Shown: one piece after another, positions 20,756 through 30,595 of the stretch
Position numbering within the stretch: the first letter of the stretch is position 1
How the letters are laid out: the number at the start of each line of letters is the position of its first letter
NCBI GenBank assembly: GCA_012524025.1
Contig: JAAYSC010000023.1
Span: 1 to 64,000 of the forward strand
Origin: Clostridiales bacterium
GTDB lineage: Bacteria > Bacillota > Clostridia > Oscillospirales > Acutalibacteraceae
DNA: 64,000 nt
Direction: 5' to 3'
Notes under the pieces: model-generated
Told to the model about the DNA's origin: nothing
Databases searched by the model: none
What the model saw: the letters and a program-made list of their open reading frames with translations, nothing else
Made by a program: the position numbers and the translations under genes

Positions 20756-22660
20756 TCAATATACCAGTATTTCGAAAACACCGTCTGTCAATACATTTAA
20801 CGAATTTTTCTTGTAAATTTTTAGCTGCCCACCTACAGAATCATCATTGTTTGTAATAAAGGCGATATCATTATCTTTGCCAAAACGCAAACTATGCAAA
20901 TCAACTTTTTCATCAACAAAGCTTGCTTTTTCGCCATCGACAAAATATAAGTCGGCAAAACTATTGCCACTTTGATGTTTTACATTTTTTAAGGCTAAAG
21001 CAGAACCGTTTTTAAAAGAAAAGAAATAATTGCATTCTTGGAGCATTGGTTTAATCTCGCCCGCCTCATAACGGTTGAGACTGCCGGCCTCTCCACCTTG
21101 CGCGGCACTGATAAACCAAAGGACATCCCCTGCCCTATCATAAGATAGAATATTGTCATCTATGGTTTCGGGAGGCAAAAGCTTCTTTTTCCCAATTGCC
21201 ACTTCATCCAAAAAGAAAGTCTCATCTTTTTTAGTGAAAATTAAAAAGTTTGAACCGTTTTTTTCAAGTATGAACTCACTTTCTGCCAGGTTTTCCTCAG
21301 GGAATTCAAGTTTCATACCTTGCGGATTGCCTTCGCTGCAAAGCTTAATGCCCTTATAGGCATTAGCTTCCCTTAAAAAATCACTGACTAAAACCAATAT
21401 TTCGTCTGTGCTTTTAGTGGGCAACATTTGGGAAAAGTGAGAAAAACTCTTTTTTTCGCCCGAGTGCGAATAATCTTTGAAAATAGCAAGTGGCTTTTTG
21501 CTGTCGCTTGCCAAGGCAAGCAAAGAATCAGGCGATACATTTTCAGCGATGAGCGATGCCTCACCCTTGCCGGGGTTAAAAACATAGCAATTTGATGTGG
21601 GTGAAGAGTCGTTTTTATAATCAAAATCACCGTATATCGCTTGTCTGAGCTCGTCACGCTTCAATTTTTCTTCGTATGCGATCTTATCTTTTCTGTAACC
21701 GTAGGAATAGCCAAACACAAACAAATAATCTTTAGGATTGGGCTCATTTATTTTAGAATCTGTTTCTTTAAGATCATCTTCTATTAAGCTGGTTTTGTCA
21801 TCTTCTAATTCACTAGGCGTTAGAAAATATAAGTTGGCGCCGCTTGAATAATATTCTAAAAGTGCTTCCTGCGAATTCTTGCAAATTTCATTAATTTCCC
21901 CATCATCTTTTATAAAATTTAAGGTACTCAAGGAGCTGTCTGCGCCCGGTGTTTCAAAGATTATGCTATAAGTGCCGGCATCGGAAAAGAAATCAATTTT
22001 TTTTGCATCTTCGCTCAAAAGTGCGCTTTCCGGATCTTTAAAATTTATTTTATAAAGTCGCGAAAATTCTTCCCGTTTTTTCGTATAATAAGCTGTTAAG
22101 CCCCGTGGAGCCAGAAAAACTTCTTTAACATTTGAGTCGATTTTACGACTTTTCTTGTTTTTAGTGTCATAGAGAAAAAAATCCGTCCTACCTGTTTCTT
22201 TGTCTTTTTTAAGATAGGACACCAAGCTGCCTGAATCATTTATTTTAAAGTCTCCTATTTTACCCGTGTCAATTACTTTACCGCCTCTTTTTACTTGCCT
22301 TTTGTCCGTCATTTGGCAACAGTACAAATCCAGTGCATCTTTTTCTCTTTTTGATACAGTGGTGTAAAGAGCTATTGAGCTGTTTTGTGACAAGACAGGC
22401 AAGCTACCTTCACTAAATTCTGCTTCGAATTTGCCCCTGTCACTTTGTAAAAATAGCTGCCCTTGGCTTGAATAAACTATAGAGTATTGGTTTTCTGCAG
22501 CCGGGTTTGTATGGCGGTGCCAAGCAATTAAAGCAAATAAGATTAATAAGGCCGATACTGCCCCTAAAACAAGCTTATTGACATTCAAGGGGCTTTTATC
22601 TCCCTTGGCTTGCCCTTCATCAGACAACGAAGAGGTGTGCGTTTCTTCATTTGCTTTCAT
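20756..22660 (-). CDS. conserved-type hypothetical protein, single N-terminal TM segment and large extracytoplasmic beta-propeller-like domain
   Basis: LVLGAVSALLILFALIAW TM helix; repeated beta-rich segments; GGAG SD places start at 22660. Confidence 0.65.
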   Translation of the reverse strand: MKANEETHTSSLSDEGQAKGDKSPLNVNKLVLGAVSALLILFALIAWHRHTNPAAENQYSIVYSSQGQLFLQSDRGKFEAEFSEGSLPVLSQNSSIALYTTVSKREKDALDLYCCQMTDKRQVKRGGKVIDTGKIGDFKINDSGSLVSYLKKDKETGRTDFFLYDTKNKKSRKIDSNVKEVFLAPRGLTAYYTKKREEFSRLYKINFKDPESALLSEDAKKIDFFSDAGTYSIIFETPGADSSLSTLNFIKDDGEINEICKNSQEALLEYYSSGANLYFLTPSELEDDKTSLIEDDLKETDSKINEPNPKDYLFVFGYSYGYRKDKIAYEEKLKRDELRQAIYGDFDYKNDSSPTSNCYVFNPGKGEASLIAENVSPDSLLALASDSKKPLAIFKDYSHSGEKKSFSHFSQMLPTKSTDEILVLVSDFLREANAYKGIKLCSEGNPQGMKLEFPEENLAESEFILEKNGSNFLIFTKKDETFFLDEVAIGKKKLLPPETIDDNILSYDRAGDVLWFISAAQGGEAGSLNRYEAGEIKPMLQECNYFFSFKNGSALALKNVKHQSGNSFADLYFVDGEKASFVDEKVDLHSLRFGKDNDIAFITNNDDSVGGQLKIYKKNSLNVLTDGVFEILVY

Positions 22661-22681
22661 TGGTATTTCTCCGGTCAATTC

Positions 22682-23629
22682 TTAGCCTTTTAAATCAATA
22701 GCTTTTTTCGCTTTATCTACAATATTTTCAGCATTCAAACCAAATAAATCCAATAGATCTGCTCCGGGACCCGATCGACCGAAAACATCTTCAACACCGA
22801 CCTTTAAAACAGGTGCCGGCGCTTCTTGAGTTGCAAATTCAGCAACAGCGCTGCCAAGGCCACCGATAACCGAGTGTTCTTCGGCTGTAACTATTGCACC
22901 GGTTTCTTTTACAGCATTTAAGACAGCTTCTTTGTCCAAGGGTTTTATGGTATGCATGTTAATTACTTTTGCATTGATTCCTTCGTTTTCAAGAAGTTTT
23001 GCGGCTTCTAAAGTTCTGCCCACCATGAGGCCGGTGGCAATCAAAGTAACATCTTTGCCTTCTTTTAAAGTAACCGCTTTACCAATCTCAAACTCGTAGT
23101 TTTCATCGTTTATGCGCTCAACCGCTAACCTGCCAAAGCGCAAATATACCGGACCTTCGTGCTTTGCGGCAGCAAATACCGCTGCCCGTGCCTCAACATC
23201 ATCCGCCGGGTTAAGTATGACCATGCCCGGGATGGTTCGCATTAGGGCAATATCTTCACAACACTGGTGGCTGGCCCCATCTTCACCGACAGAAACGCCC
23301 GCATGAGTTGCACCGATTTTAACATTAAGGTGCGGGTAGCCGATTGAATTTCTTACCTGTTCGAAAGCTCTGCCGGCCGCAAACATGGCAAAAGAGCTGG
23401 CAAAGACCGTGTGACCGCTTGTTGCCAAGCCTGCCGCAATACACATCATATTACATTCAGCTATACCGACATTAAAAAACCTTTCAGGAAATGCTTCTTT
23501 AAACATACCTGTTTTGGTTGCCGCAGAAAGATCTGCATCTAAAACAATTAGGTTTTTATTTGTTTTACCAAGCTCAACAAGGGCTTGCCCGTAGGCATCT
23601 CGCGTAGCTATTTTAACAAGATTACTCAT
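22682..23629 (-). CDS. transketolase C-terminal subunit
   Basis: Pyr/C-terminal transketolase domain (FNVGIAECNMMCIAAGLA, TAEEHSVIGGLGSAV); overlaps N-subunit gene by 8 nt. Confidence 0.92.
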   Translation of the reverse strand: MSNLVKIATRDAYGQALVELGKTNKNLIVLDADLSAATKTGMFKEAFPERFFNVGIAECNMMCIAAGLATSGHTVFASSFAMFAAGRAFEQVRNSIGYPHLNVKIGATHAGVSVGEDGASHQCCEDIALMRTIPGMVILNPADDVEARAAVFAAAKHEGPVYLRFGRLAVERINDENYEFEIGKAVTLKEGKDVTLIATGLMVGRTLEAAKLLENEGINAKVINMHTIKPLDKEAVLNAVKETGAIVTAEEHSVIGGLGSAVAEFATQEAPAPVLKVGVEDVFGRSGPGADLLDLFGLNAENIVDKAKKAIDLKG

Positions 23630-24473
23630 TTTCTACCTCCAGTGACGAAAGCACATCCCGAACTTCGGCCACAGCTTGCTCGTACTGTTCGGCATTAGGT
23701 GCAGTACCATGCCATTTATAATTATCTTCCATAAAGGACACTCCCTTGCCTTTAACACTCTTTGCGAGAATAAGCGTTGGCTTGTCAGTGTTGTTAGCTG
23801 CTGCTTTAAAGGCACTGTCTATTTGATCAAAATCGTGTGCATCGATTTCAATTAAATGCCACCCAAAAGCTACAAATTTCTCGGCTATGGGATAGGGCGA
23901 ATTGACTTCTTCAAGTGAACCGTCAATCTGCAAATCGTTGTTGTCAAGCACGGCAATTAAAGAATCCAAACCTTTTGCACCCGCAAACATTGCCGCTTCC
24001 CAGATTTGCCCTTCCTGAATTTCACCGTCACCTAATATTGCATAGGTTTTATAGCTTGCCCCTTTTAACTTTGCAGCCAAAGCCATACCGGCGGCAACAG
24101 AAAGCCCCTGACCCAGGGAACCGGTGCTCATATCAACACCCGGGGTCAGATGCATACTGGGGTGCCCCTGAAGTATCGAATCAACTTTTCGCAAGCTTTT
24201 AAGCAGTTCCACCTCAAAAAAACCTTTATGGGCCAAAACCGAATAGAGAGCGGGAGCAACATGCCCCTTTGAAAGAACAAGCCTGTCGCGTTCTTCCCAT
24301 TTAGGATTTTCGGGGTCAACTTTCATTTGATTAAAGTAAAGATAGGTGATAATATCCGCAACAGAAAGCGAACCGCCGGGGTGACCGGATTTTGCGTTAT
24401 AAACAGCCTCTAAAATTCCTAAACGGACTTTGCAGGCCATTATTTGTAAATTTCTTCTTTCTTCAATATCCAA
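23622..24473 (-). CDS. transketolase N-terminal (ThDP-binding) subunit
   Basis: SGHPGGSLSVADI, GDGEIQEGQIWEAAMFA. Confidence 0.93.
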   Translation of the reverse strand: MDIEERRNLQIMACKVRLGILEAVYNAKSGHPGGSLSVADIITYLYFNQMKVDPENPKWEERDRLVLSKGHVAPALYSVLAHKGFFEVELLKSLRKVDSILQGHPSMHLTPGVDMSTGSLGQGLSVAAGMALAAKLKGASYKTYAILGDGEIQEGQIWEAAMFAGAKGLDSLIAVLDNNDLQIDGSLEEVNSPYPIAEKFVAFGWHLIEIDAHDFDQIDSAFKAAANNTDKPTLILAKSVKGKGVSFMEDNYKWHGTAPNAEQYEQAVAEVRDVLSSLEVENE

Positions 24474-24491
24474 AGATAGGACACCTCCGTT

Positions 24492-25334
24492 TTAATATGT
24501 TTTTTCTATAAAATTTAAAAAATCAGCCACAGCACCTTTATTGCAATGAACAGCGTGATATTTTGCTATTTTGTGCATGGCAGCCGGGGCTTGAGCACAG
24601 ACAGCCGGTAAATAAACACTTTTCAGCATGTCGTAATCGTTGAAATAATCGCCGATGGCCGCTGTTTTTTTATGGTCGACACCAATAAGATCTGCCAGGG
24701 CCAAAACAGCCTTTCCTTTATGAACACCGGCTGCCAGCATTTCTTGCGTGACAATGGATGAGGACATAAAGTTAAAGTCATCAACACCCAAGCTTTTAAT
24801 ATATTGCATTACTTTTTTAAGCAAACCAGGTAGCGCAAAAAAGACAACCTTACCCCAAGCAAGATCAAAAATTTCATTTAAGTCGGTGCAAAAAGTGTGT
24901 GCCAAATTATCGGCTTTGACTAAAATCGGCCCATAAAGCTTAGGATTAACAAGATAGATATGGTCCGGTGTGCAAACTTCGAGCTCAAGTTTCGGGAATT
25001 TCTCAAGAACTTTTTTAACAACTTCTTTTCCCTTGTCACTTATTCCAAAAAAGCGCAACATTTTTTTATTACTAAAATCATAAATCCCGGCTCCGTTTAG
25101 CACGATTGCCGGTGTATTGTTAAGCGGAAGCTTTAGATAATGCTTTTCAATGGAGTCAACGCTTCGCCCCGAAGCCAAGGTGAAATTACCTTTTAAGGTG
25201 TTAACAAAGCGGTCAATGGCCTGATAGTTGTTTTGCGGCAATCTTCTAAATTTATTATTTAGTGTCCCGTCTACATCGGAAACAACCAGCCAGTCGGAAT
25301 AATCTTTTTTTTGTCTTAAATTATAATCAGTCAT
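24492..25334 (-). CDS. HAD-superfamily (Cof-type) hydrolase
   Basis: VVSDVDGTLN, LASGRS, AIGDYFNDYDML. Confidence 0.88.
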   Translation of the reverse strand: MTDYNLRQKKDYSDWLVVSDVDGTLNNKFRRLPQNNYQAIDRFVNTLKGNFTLASGRSVDSIEKHYLKLPLNNTPAIVLNGAGIYDFSNKKMLRFFGISDKGKEVVKKVLEKFPKLELEVCTPDHIYLVNPKLYGPILVKADNLAHTFCTDLNEIFDLAWGKVVFFALPGLLKKVMQYIKSLGVDDFNFMSSSIVTQEMLAAGVHKGKAVLALADLIGVDHKKTAAIGDYFNDYDMLKSVYLPAVCAQAPAAMHKIAKYHAVHCNKGAVADFLNFIEKTY

Positions 25335-26251
25335 TTATTTACCTTTTCAATGAAGTTTAAAAAATAGTCGGGTAATTCGGATTCAAAACGCATGGCTCTT
25401 TCTTGCCGCGGATGAACAAAGCCCAAACAAGTGGCGTGTAAGCACTGCCCATTTAGCTCTTTTGGAGTGTTTTTGGGGCCGTAGAGCAAATCACCGGCAA
25501 TCGGATGCCCGATACTTGCCAAGTGAACGCGTATTTGATGGGTGCGGCCGGTTTCAAGCCTGAGCGAAAGCAGTGCATATTTATCAAACTGTTTTTCTAA
25601 TTTTAAATATGTAATAGCCTCTTTTGACTTTGAATTTATAGGGTTGGTAACAAACTTCAACTTATTGCTTTGACTTCGCCCGATAGGCGCATTTATAACA
25701 GCCTGCTCTTGTTTTACCAAGCCGTGTGCCATGGCCTTGTATTTTCGCAATGCGGAGCGGTCTTTAAGTTGTTTGGCCAAGGCAAGGTGTGCAAAATTTG
25801 TTTTTGCAACAACCAAAAGCCCGCCGGTATCCTTGTCAAGCCTATGGACTATTCCGGGTCTTTGTTGACCATTGATATCGGATAAATCACTGCCGCAGTG
25901 GTACAACAAAGCGTTGACCAAGGTAGCCGATGAATGGCCGGCTGCCGGATGCACAACCATACCACGCTCTTTGTTTATGACAAGAAGGTCTTCGTCTTCA
26001 TAATGTATATCAAGCTTGGTTTTTTCAGGCAATGGCTCTTGCGGTTCAGTATCAATTTGCTCAAACTCAATTAAAGAGCCTGCCTTTGGCTTAAAGCTTT
26101 TACGAACTTTCTTGCCGTCAACCCTAACCTTGCCCTCTTCAATGGCGTTTTGCAAAGTGCTTCGTGACAAGCCGGTCAAGACATCCGACAGTATAAGATC
26201 TAATCGAAAACCGGCTTGTTTTTCAGTAACGATCAGCTTGTTTTTTTGCAT
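25331..26251 (-). CDS. rluD: RluD-family 23S rRNA pseudouridine synthase
   Basis: GIVHRLDKDTGGLLVVAKT, RTHQIRVHLASIGHPIAGD; N-terminal S4 domain; start at ATG 26251. Confidence 0.92.
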   Translation of the reverse strand: MQKNKLIVTEKQAGFRLDLILSDVLTGLSRSTLQNAIEEGKVRVDGKKVRKSFKPKAGSLIEFEQIDTEPQEPLPEKTKLDIHYEDEDLLVINKERGMVVHPAAGHSSATLVNALLYHCGSDLSDINGQQRPGIVHRLDKDTGGLLVVAKTNFAHLALAKQLKDRSALRKYKAMAHGLVKQEQAVINAPIGRSQSNKLKFVTNPINSKSKEAITYLKLEKQFDKYALLSLRLETGRTHQIRVHLASIGHPIAGDLLYGPKNTPKELNGQCLHATCLGFVHPRQERAMRFESELPDYFLNFIEKVNK

Positions 26252-26720
26252 CTTCACTCTTCCTACTATCTTGTGCAAGCTCGTAGAACAAACTAATTAA
26301 AATTAAAGTTGAGCCAATTGTTATAAGGCTATCGGCAAAATTAAAAATAGCAAAGTTTATAAACAGGGGTTCAATAAAATCAACGACATAGCCTCTGAAA
26401 ACCCTGTCAATGATGTTTCCCATGCCACCGGCCAAAATTAAAAGCAGACCGAATTCTGTTATTTTAGACTTAATCTTACCTGCAAAAAGAATATAGGCAA
26501 GTATGCTTAAAACGACAATGTTAAATATACAAAGAAAAGACGACTTGCCGCTAAGCATTCCAAAAGAAGCGCCGGTGTTTTCGCTGTAATTGAAACAGAT
26601 AAAATTTTTAAGAAGAACAAGAGGCGATCTGCCTTTTAGGTATACAACAGATAAAAACTTAGTTACCTGATCTATCAGAATCAGAATCAAAGCTGTGATG
26701 ATCTTTAGTCTTCGCTTCAT
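26223..26720 (-). CDS. lspA: lipoprotein signal peptidase (signal peptidase II)
   Basis: DQVTKF, NTGASFGML, GGMGNIIDRVFRGYVVDFI, FNFADS. Confidence 0.94.
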   Translation of the reverse strand: MKRRLKIITALILILIDQVTKFLSVVYLKGRSPLVLLKNFICFNYSENTGASFGMLSGKSSFLCIFNIVVLSILAYILFAGKIKSKITEFGLLLILAGGMGNIIDRVFRGYVVDFIEPLFINFAIFNFADSLITIGSTLILISLFYELAQDSRKSEDAKKQADRY

Positions 26721-26739
26721 TCAAAACCTCTCATCTGAA

Positions 26740-28077
26740 CTAAAAGAAGCCTTTGAAGTTTTCATTTTCGCCGCCGCTGTCATCATCTTCATCCTCATCA
26801 TCTTCTTCATAAGTAAAGGTTGCCAGCAAATCGTCATCAGCCGTAGTGGCCTCATCACCCGTTTTCCAAAAATCATCTTCCGATTCAGAATCTAAATTTT
26901 CAAGAAAGAAGTCAAAGCCATCATCATCTTCTTCTTCATCCTCTTCAGCTTCATCGTCATCTTCTTCGATATTTGTTACTTCAACATGTGGTTCTTCTAT
27001 ATCGGGTGTTTCTGTTTGTGGGGTGCTTTCTTCCAACTCTGCTGCCAAGGCCTCTGTGGAAAAATCTGCGGCGTCACTTTTTTCCGCTTCAAAATAAGAC
27101 TCAAAACTAAAATCATCTTCTTTTTTGTCTTCTTCAGCTTCATCACTCGAGCTTTTCAGTTCGACTTCATCTGAAGGATCAAGCTCTTCCATTGCTCTAC
27201 CGACTGAAAAAATATCTTCCTGATTTTCAATGCTGAAGGTCAGTTCTTGAACCTCTTCCTCACTTTTATCTTCGATATACTCATTTTCTTCTTCACTCAA
27301 AGCAGATGCCGGGGCAAGCTCTTCCTCTTCTTCTTCTTCTTCTTCTTCTTCTTCTTCTTCTTCTTCTTCTGCTTGGCCTTCATCTTCTTGAAGAGGCTCA
27401 ACTATCTCTTCGGCACTTTCTTCAAGCGCCTCTTCTTTTTCTTCTTCGTCAAGACTTTCATGTATAACTGCACTGACACTTTCAATAAAGTCGACATGAG
27501 CCCTATATTTGCTCAAAACATCTTCCTTAAAGCCTAATACTTCTTTTTGCAATATGGCCAAGGTTAGGTTTTCTTTTTCAATTTCATCTTGTAAATGAGC
27601 TAACTGAGCTTCGGCCTGGGATTTAGATTCTGCCAACATATTGCCCGCTTTTTCTTCAGCTTCCTTAAGCAGGCTTTCTGCCTGACCGCTTGCATCAAGT
27701 TTTTTGGCTTCGGCCTCGTATTCAGCTTGCCTGATAATCTCATCAGCCTTTTCTTGTGCGGCCGCTTGAGCAATTGACAAGGCTTGTTGGGCTTCTTCCA
27801 ACATTAAGTCCGACTTTTCTTTTGAATCCTTAAGCAAACCGTCGGCAGTTCTTTGGGCCGTCAACATGGTAGCCTTTATATTGTCTTCATCTGCTCGATA
27901 GACCTCTATTCTTGCCGCGAGTGCATTTAGTTGCCCTTTCATCTCATCAATGAGTTGCAGTTGATTTTCTTGGCTTGCAGCTATTTCCTGCATAAATCTA
28001 TCAACTTCATCAATCCTGTATGAGTCTCTTACAACTGAAATAAATTTTTTTGACCTGATGTCGTTTGGAGTAAGCAT
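26740..28077 (-). CDS. DivIVA-domain protein with acidic C-terminal region
   Basis: MLTPNDIRSKKFISVVRDSYRIDEVDRFM is a DivIVA N-terminus; coiled coil; poly-Glu tract; next to sepF. Confidence 0.88.
   Translation of the reverse strand: MLTPNDIRSKKFISVVRDSYRIDEVDRFMQEIAASQENQLQLIDEMKGQLNALAARIEVYRADEDNIKATMLTAQRTADGLLKDSKEKSDLMLEEAQQALSIAQAAAQEKADEIIRQAEYEAEAKKLDASGQAESLLKEAEEKAGNMLAESKSQAEAQLAHLQDEIEKENLTLAILQKEVLGFKEDVLSKYRAHVDFIESVSAVIHESLDEEEKEEALEESAEEIVEPLQEDEGQAEEEEEEEEEEEEEEEEELAPASALSEEENEYIEDKSEEEVQELTFSIENQEDIFSVGRAMEELDPSDEVELKSSSDEAEEDKKEDDFSFESYFEAEKSDAADFSTEALAAELEESTPQTETPDIEEPHVEVTNIEEDDDEAEEDEEEDDDGFDFFLENLDSESEDDFWKTGDEATTADDDLLATFTYEEDDEDEDDDSGGENENFKGFF
27326..27370 (-). 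repeat. GAA/TTC microsatellite (poly-Glu)
   Basis: Uninterrupted TTC run of about 15 units inside the DivIVA gene. Confidence 0.9.
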
Positions 28078-28112
28078 AAAGATCCCCCTTAGTTTTAAAT
28101 TATAATATCAGC

Positions 28113-28580
28113 CTATTCATCAAAGATTTCACCGCTTATATCGATATCATTTTGTGCCAATAGATAAACACGGCTACCCACTTCTTTCAAAATTCCGTCA
28201 CGCCCAAAGGCTACCCCCAAAAGGAAGTCTAAAATTCTGCGAAGTGCTTGTTCGTCTTGACCGCATTCTTCCATGTTCATCATAACAACCTTATCTTCTT
28301 TAAATAAGGCTCCGGCCTTTTTGGCATCTTCCGGTGTTATAACCTTCTTGAGCACTATATGAGGGCTTGTTTTTCTGCCGGCAGTAATAGGATAAAGATT
28401 TTGCCTTTGCTCCGGCTCATTGGAAAAATCGGACCGATTCAGCGTTCTTGACTCAAAAGAAGAGTCACTGTCATAGTCAAATTCACCGTCGTCGAAATCT
28501 TCGCCAAAATCTTCATCATCGATTTGATCAAATTCATTTTCTTCTTTAACTAAGTTTTTTAATTTGTCGATAAATTTCAT
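28113..28580 (-). CDS. sepF: cell division protein SepF
   Basis: DUF552 domain: VVMMNMEECGQDEQALRRILDFLLGVAFG. Confidence 0.92.
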   Translation of the reverse strand: MKFIDKLKNLVKEENEFDQIDDEDFGEDFDDGEFDYDSDSSFESRTLNRSDFSNEPEQRQNLYPITAGRKTSPHIVLKKVITPEDAKKAGALFKEDKVVMMNMEECGQDEQALRRILDFLLGVAFGRDGILKEVGSRVYLLAQNDIDISGEIFDE

Positions 28581-28597
28581 AAAATCCTCCCATAAGT

Positions 28598-29320
28598 CTA
28601 ATTTTCTCTCTTTGCAAAAATCGATGAGCCTACTCTAATAAGATTAGAGCCTTCTAAAATTGCCTCATAATAGTCGCCGGACATTCCCATTGACAAAATT
28701 TCCATAGATACATTATCTATTTTTTTACTTGATATGTCAATAAACAAACGATTTAAATCGGAAAAATACTTGCGAAGCTCCTTCTTGTTTTCGCTGATGG
28801 GAACCAAAGACATTAAGCCACTGATTTCAAGCCCTTGGATTTCAGAAATCTCATAAACTTTTTCAATCAGTTCTTCCGGGGCAAATCCAAACTTACTGGC
28901 TTCTCCACCAATATTGACTTCGAGCAGGATTTTTGTGTTTTTTGAATGATTCAGACTTCTTTTTCCGATCTCTTTTGCGATTTTTAAAGAATCCACAGAT
29001 TGAATCATATCCACTCTGCCGACTATTTGTCTAACTTTATTGGTTTGAAGGTGGCCAATAAAGTGTGCCTTACATTTATTGAAATCAATTTGATCGTATT
29101 TGGCGACAAACTCTTGAACCCTGTTCTCACCTATCAGGGAAACACCTTGGTCCAAGACAAAATTAATTTTTTCAGCTTCTATGTTTTTCGTCACCGCCAT
29201 CAGCCTTATATCATTCATGTCTCTGCCGGCGACCTGTGAAGCTTGGGCAATATTCTCATTTATAATTTTTAAATTTTCTTTTATATAATCAAAAGCTTTG
29301 CTATTTGTATTTTCGCCCAT
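28598..29320 (-). CDS. YggS/YlmE family pyridoxal-phosphate homeostasis protein
   Basis: LMAVTKN, IGENRVQEF, HFIGHLQTNKV, GMSGDYYEAI; ATG 29320 with AAAGGA SD. Confidence 0.92.
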   Translation of the reverse strand: MGENTNSKAFDYIKENLKIINENIAQASQVAGRDMNDIRLMAVTKNIEAEKINFVLDQGVSLIGENRVQEFVAKYDQIDFNKCKAHFIGHLQTNKVRQIVGRVDMIQSVDSLKIAKEIGKRSLNHSKNTKILLEVNIGGEASKFGFAPEELIEKVYEISEIQGLEISGLMSLVPISENKKELRKYFSDLNRLFIDISSKKIDNVSMEILSMGMSGDYYEAILEGSNLIRVGSSIFAKREN

Positions 29321-30581
29321 ACAAATCCTTTCCTTCCACAATAACTTCATCGTAAACCTGTAGACTGGCAACCTCTATAACATCAATTTTACCGTTTGCT
29401 TTTACAATTTCTTCGTATTTGTGTCTTGTATATTCTACAACGAAATAATCTTCATATTCTTCCAAAATATCTACCTTGACAAATTTAACAAGATTGATGC
29501 TACGAACATAAACCCCCGGCTTGCCCTCATCATTAAAGCGCAAGGCTCTCTTATCAATTTTTAATCCGTGAGTTTTGTTGAAAATAATACTCATGTCTTC
29601 ATAACGCCAAGTCATCAATTCTTCATTTATGTCTTTACATAAAAACACCGCTAAATTCTTATTGTTTTTGCCCTTGTTTAGCGCAAGCAATTCGGCTTTG
29701 ATGCGCAACTCCTGATTCTTGCCGAAAGCAAGCTCATAGCTCTTCGTTCCATTCTGATTTTCGTCATATAAATTGTGAGCGTCCCCATCATCTATCAAGG
29801 CCAAAATATGGAATTTAAAATCTTTGACTAATTTTGCCTTACCTTCTTTTTTTTCAAGATCCAAACTTTCACAGATCACTTCAAACTCTTCAGCACTTAA
29901 GGAAACGGGATCTTTTATTGACAATTCTCTTTCTAAACCATCGGAAAAACTCAAGAAGTAGCCCGAAGCTTCTGTTTTAAAGCTTTGTGCCGGCTGGCCG
30001 TATGAATCAAAGGCCTTCAATTCTCTCTTAATTTCCTCTATCTGTTGAGAATAATCAGCCTTTTCATTGCTTATTGAGTTTTGGTATAAAATTATCTCAT
30101 CTCTTATTTTTTCAACAAGCATGGGCATGTCAACAAAGTCATGGAAATATAGCCTGTCTAAAAACTCTAAATAAAGCTCATCAGCCCCTCTTTCGGCTGC
30201 TCTGACATCAACTGCCCCGACTTTTGAAGAACTGTTTAATTTTTCATACCTTTCAAGCTTCCTGTTGAGGGCTTGTTTTTCAAGATAGGCTTGAGAGCTG
30301 TTCCTATCTTGAAAAGAAAAGGCAATTACATCACCTTTAGCCAATTTTTCTGCCTCTTTTGCTACCATTACCAAGTTTTCACCCTTTGGGCTTTCTATTG
30401 AAATCTCATCCCTCACCAGTAAAGCCTTTGTTTCAATGGTTGAAAAGGCGTCGTGAAGATAAGCAGTTTGAGTGACAAGCTTATTATCATAATTTTTTAT
30501 CAAGAGCAAGGGCGTTGCAATAAGTACACAAAGTACAAAGACAAAGAAAAATATTCTTTTTTTATTTATTCGAGTCTTCAT
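29301..30581 (-). CDS. HlyD-like membrane-associated protein (adaptor-type), single TM
   Basis: IFFFVFVLCVLIATPLLLI TM; HlyD-like arrangement; adjacent to yggS-sepF. Family assignment by architecture. Confidence 0.65.
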   Translation of the reverse strand: MKTRINKKRIFFFVFVLCVLIATPLLLIKNYDNKLVTQTAYLHDAFSTIETKALLVRDEISIESPKGENLVMVAKEAEKLAKGDVIAFSFQDRNSSQAYLEKQALNRKLERYEKLNSSSKVGAVDVRAAERGADELYLEFLDRLYFHDFVDMPMLVEKIRDEIILYQNSISNEKADYSQQIEEIKRELKAFDSYGQPAQSFKTEASGYFLSFSDGLERELSIKDPVSLSAEEFEVICESLDLEKKEGKAKLVKDFKFHILALIDDGDAHNLYDENQNGTKSYELAFGKNQELRIKAELLALNKGKNNKNLAVFLCKDINEELMTWRYEDMSIIFNKTHGLKIDKRALRFNDEGKPGVYVRSINLVKFVKVDILEEYEDYFVVEYTRHKYEEIVKANGKIDVIEVASLQVYDEVIVEGKDLYGRKYK

Positions 30582-30595
30582 AAACGGGTAACCTC

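Noticed and set aside
22682-24473. Split transketolase as a novelty
   Set aside because: Two-subunit transketolases are common in Clostridia and other bacteria.
27247-27537. Phe-rich plus-strand ORF
   Set aside because: Antisense reading of poly-GAA in the DivIVA gene.
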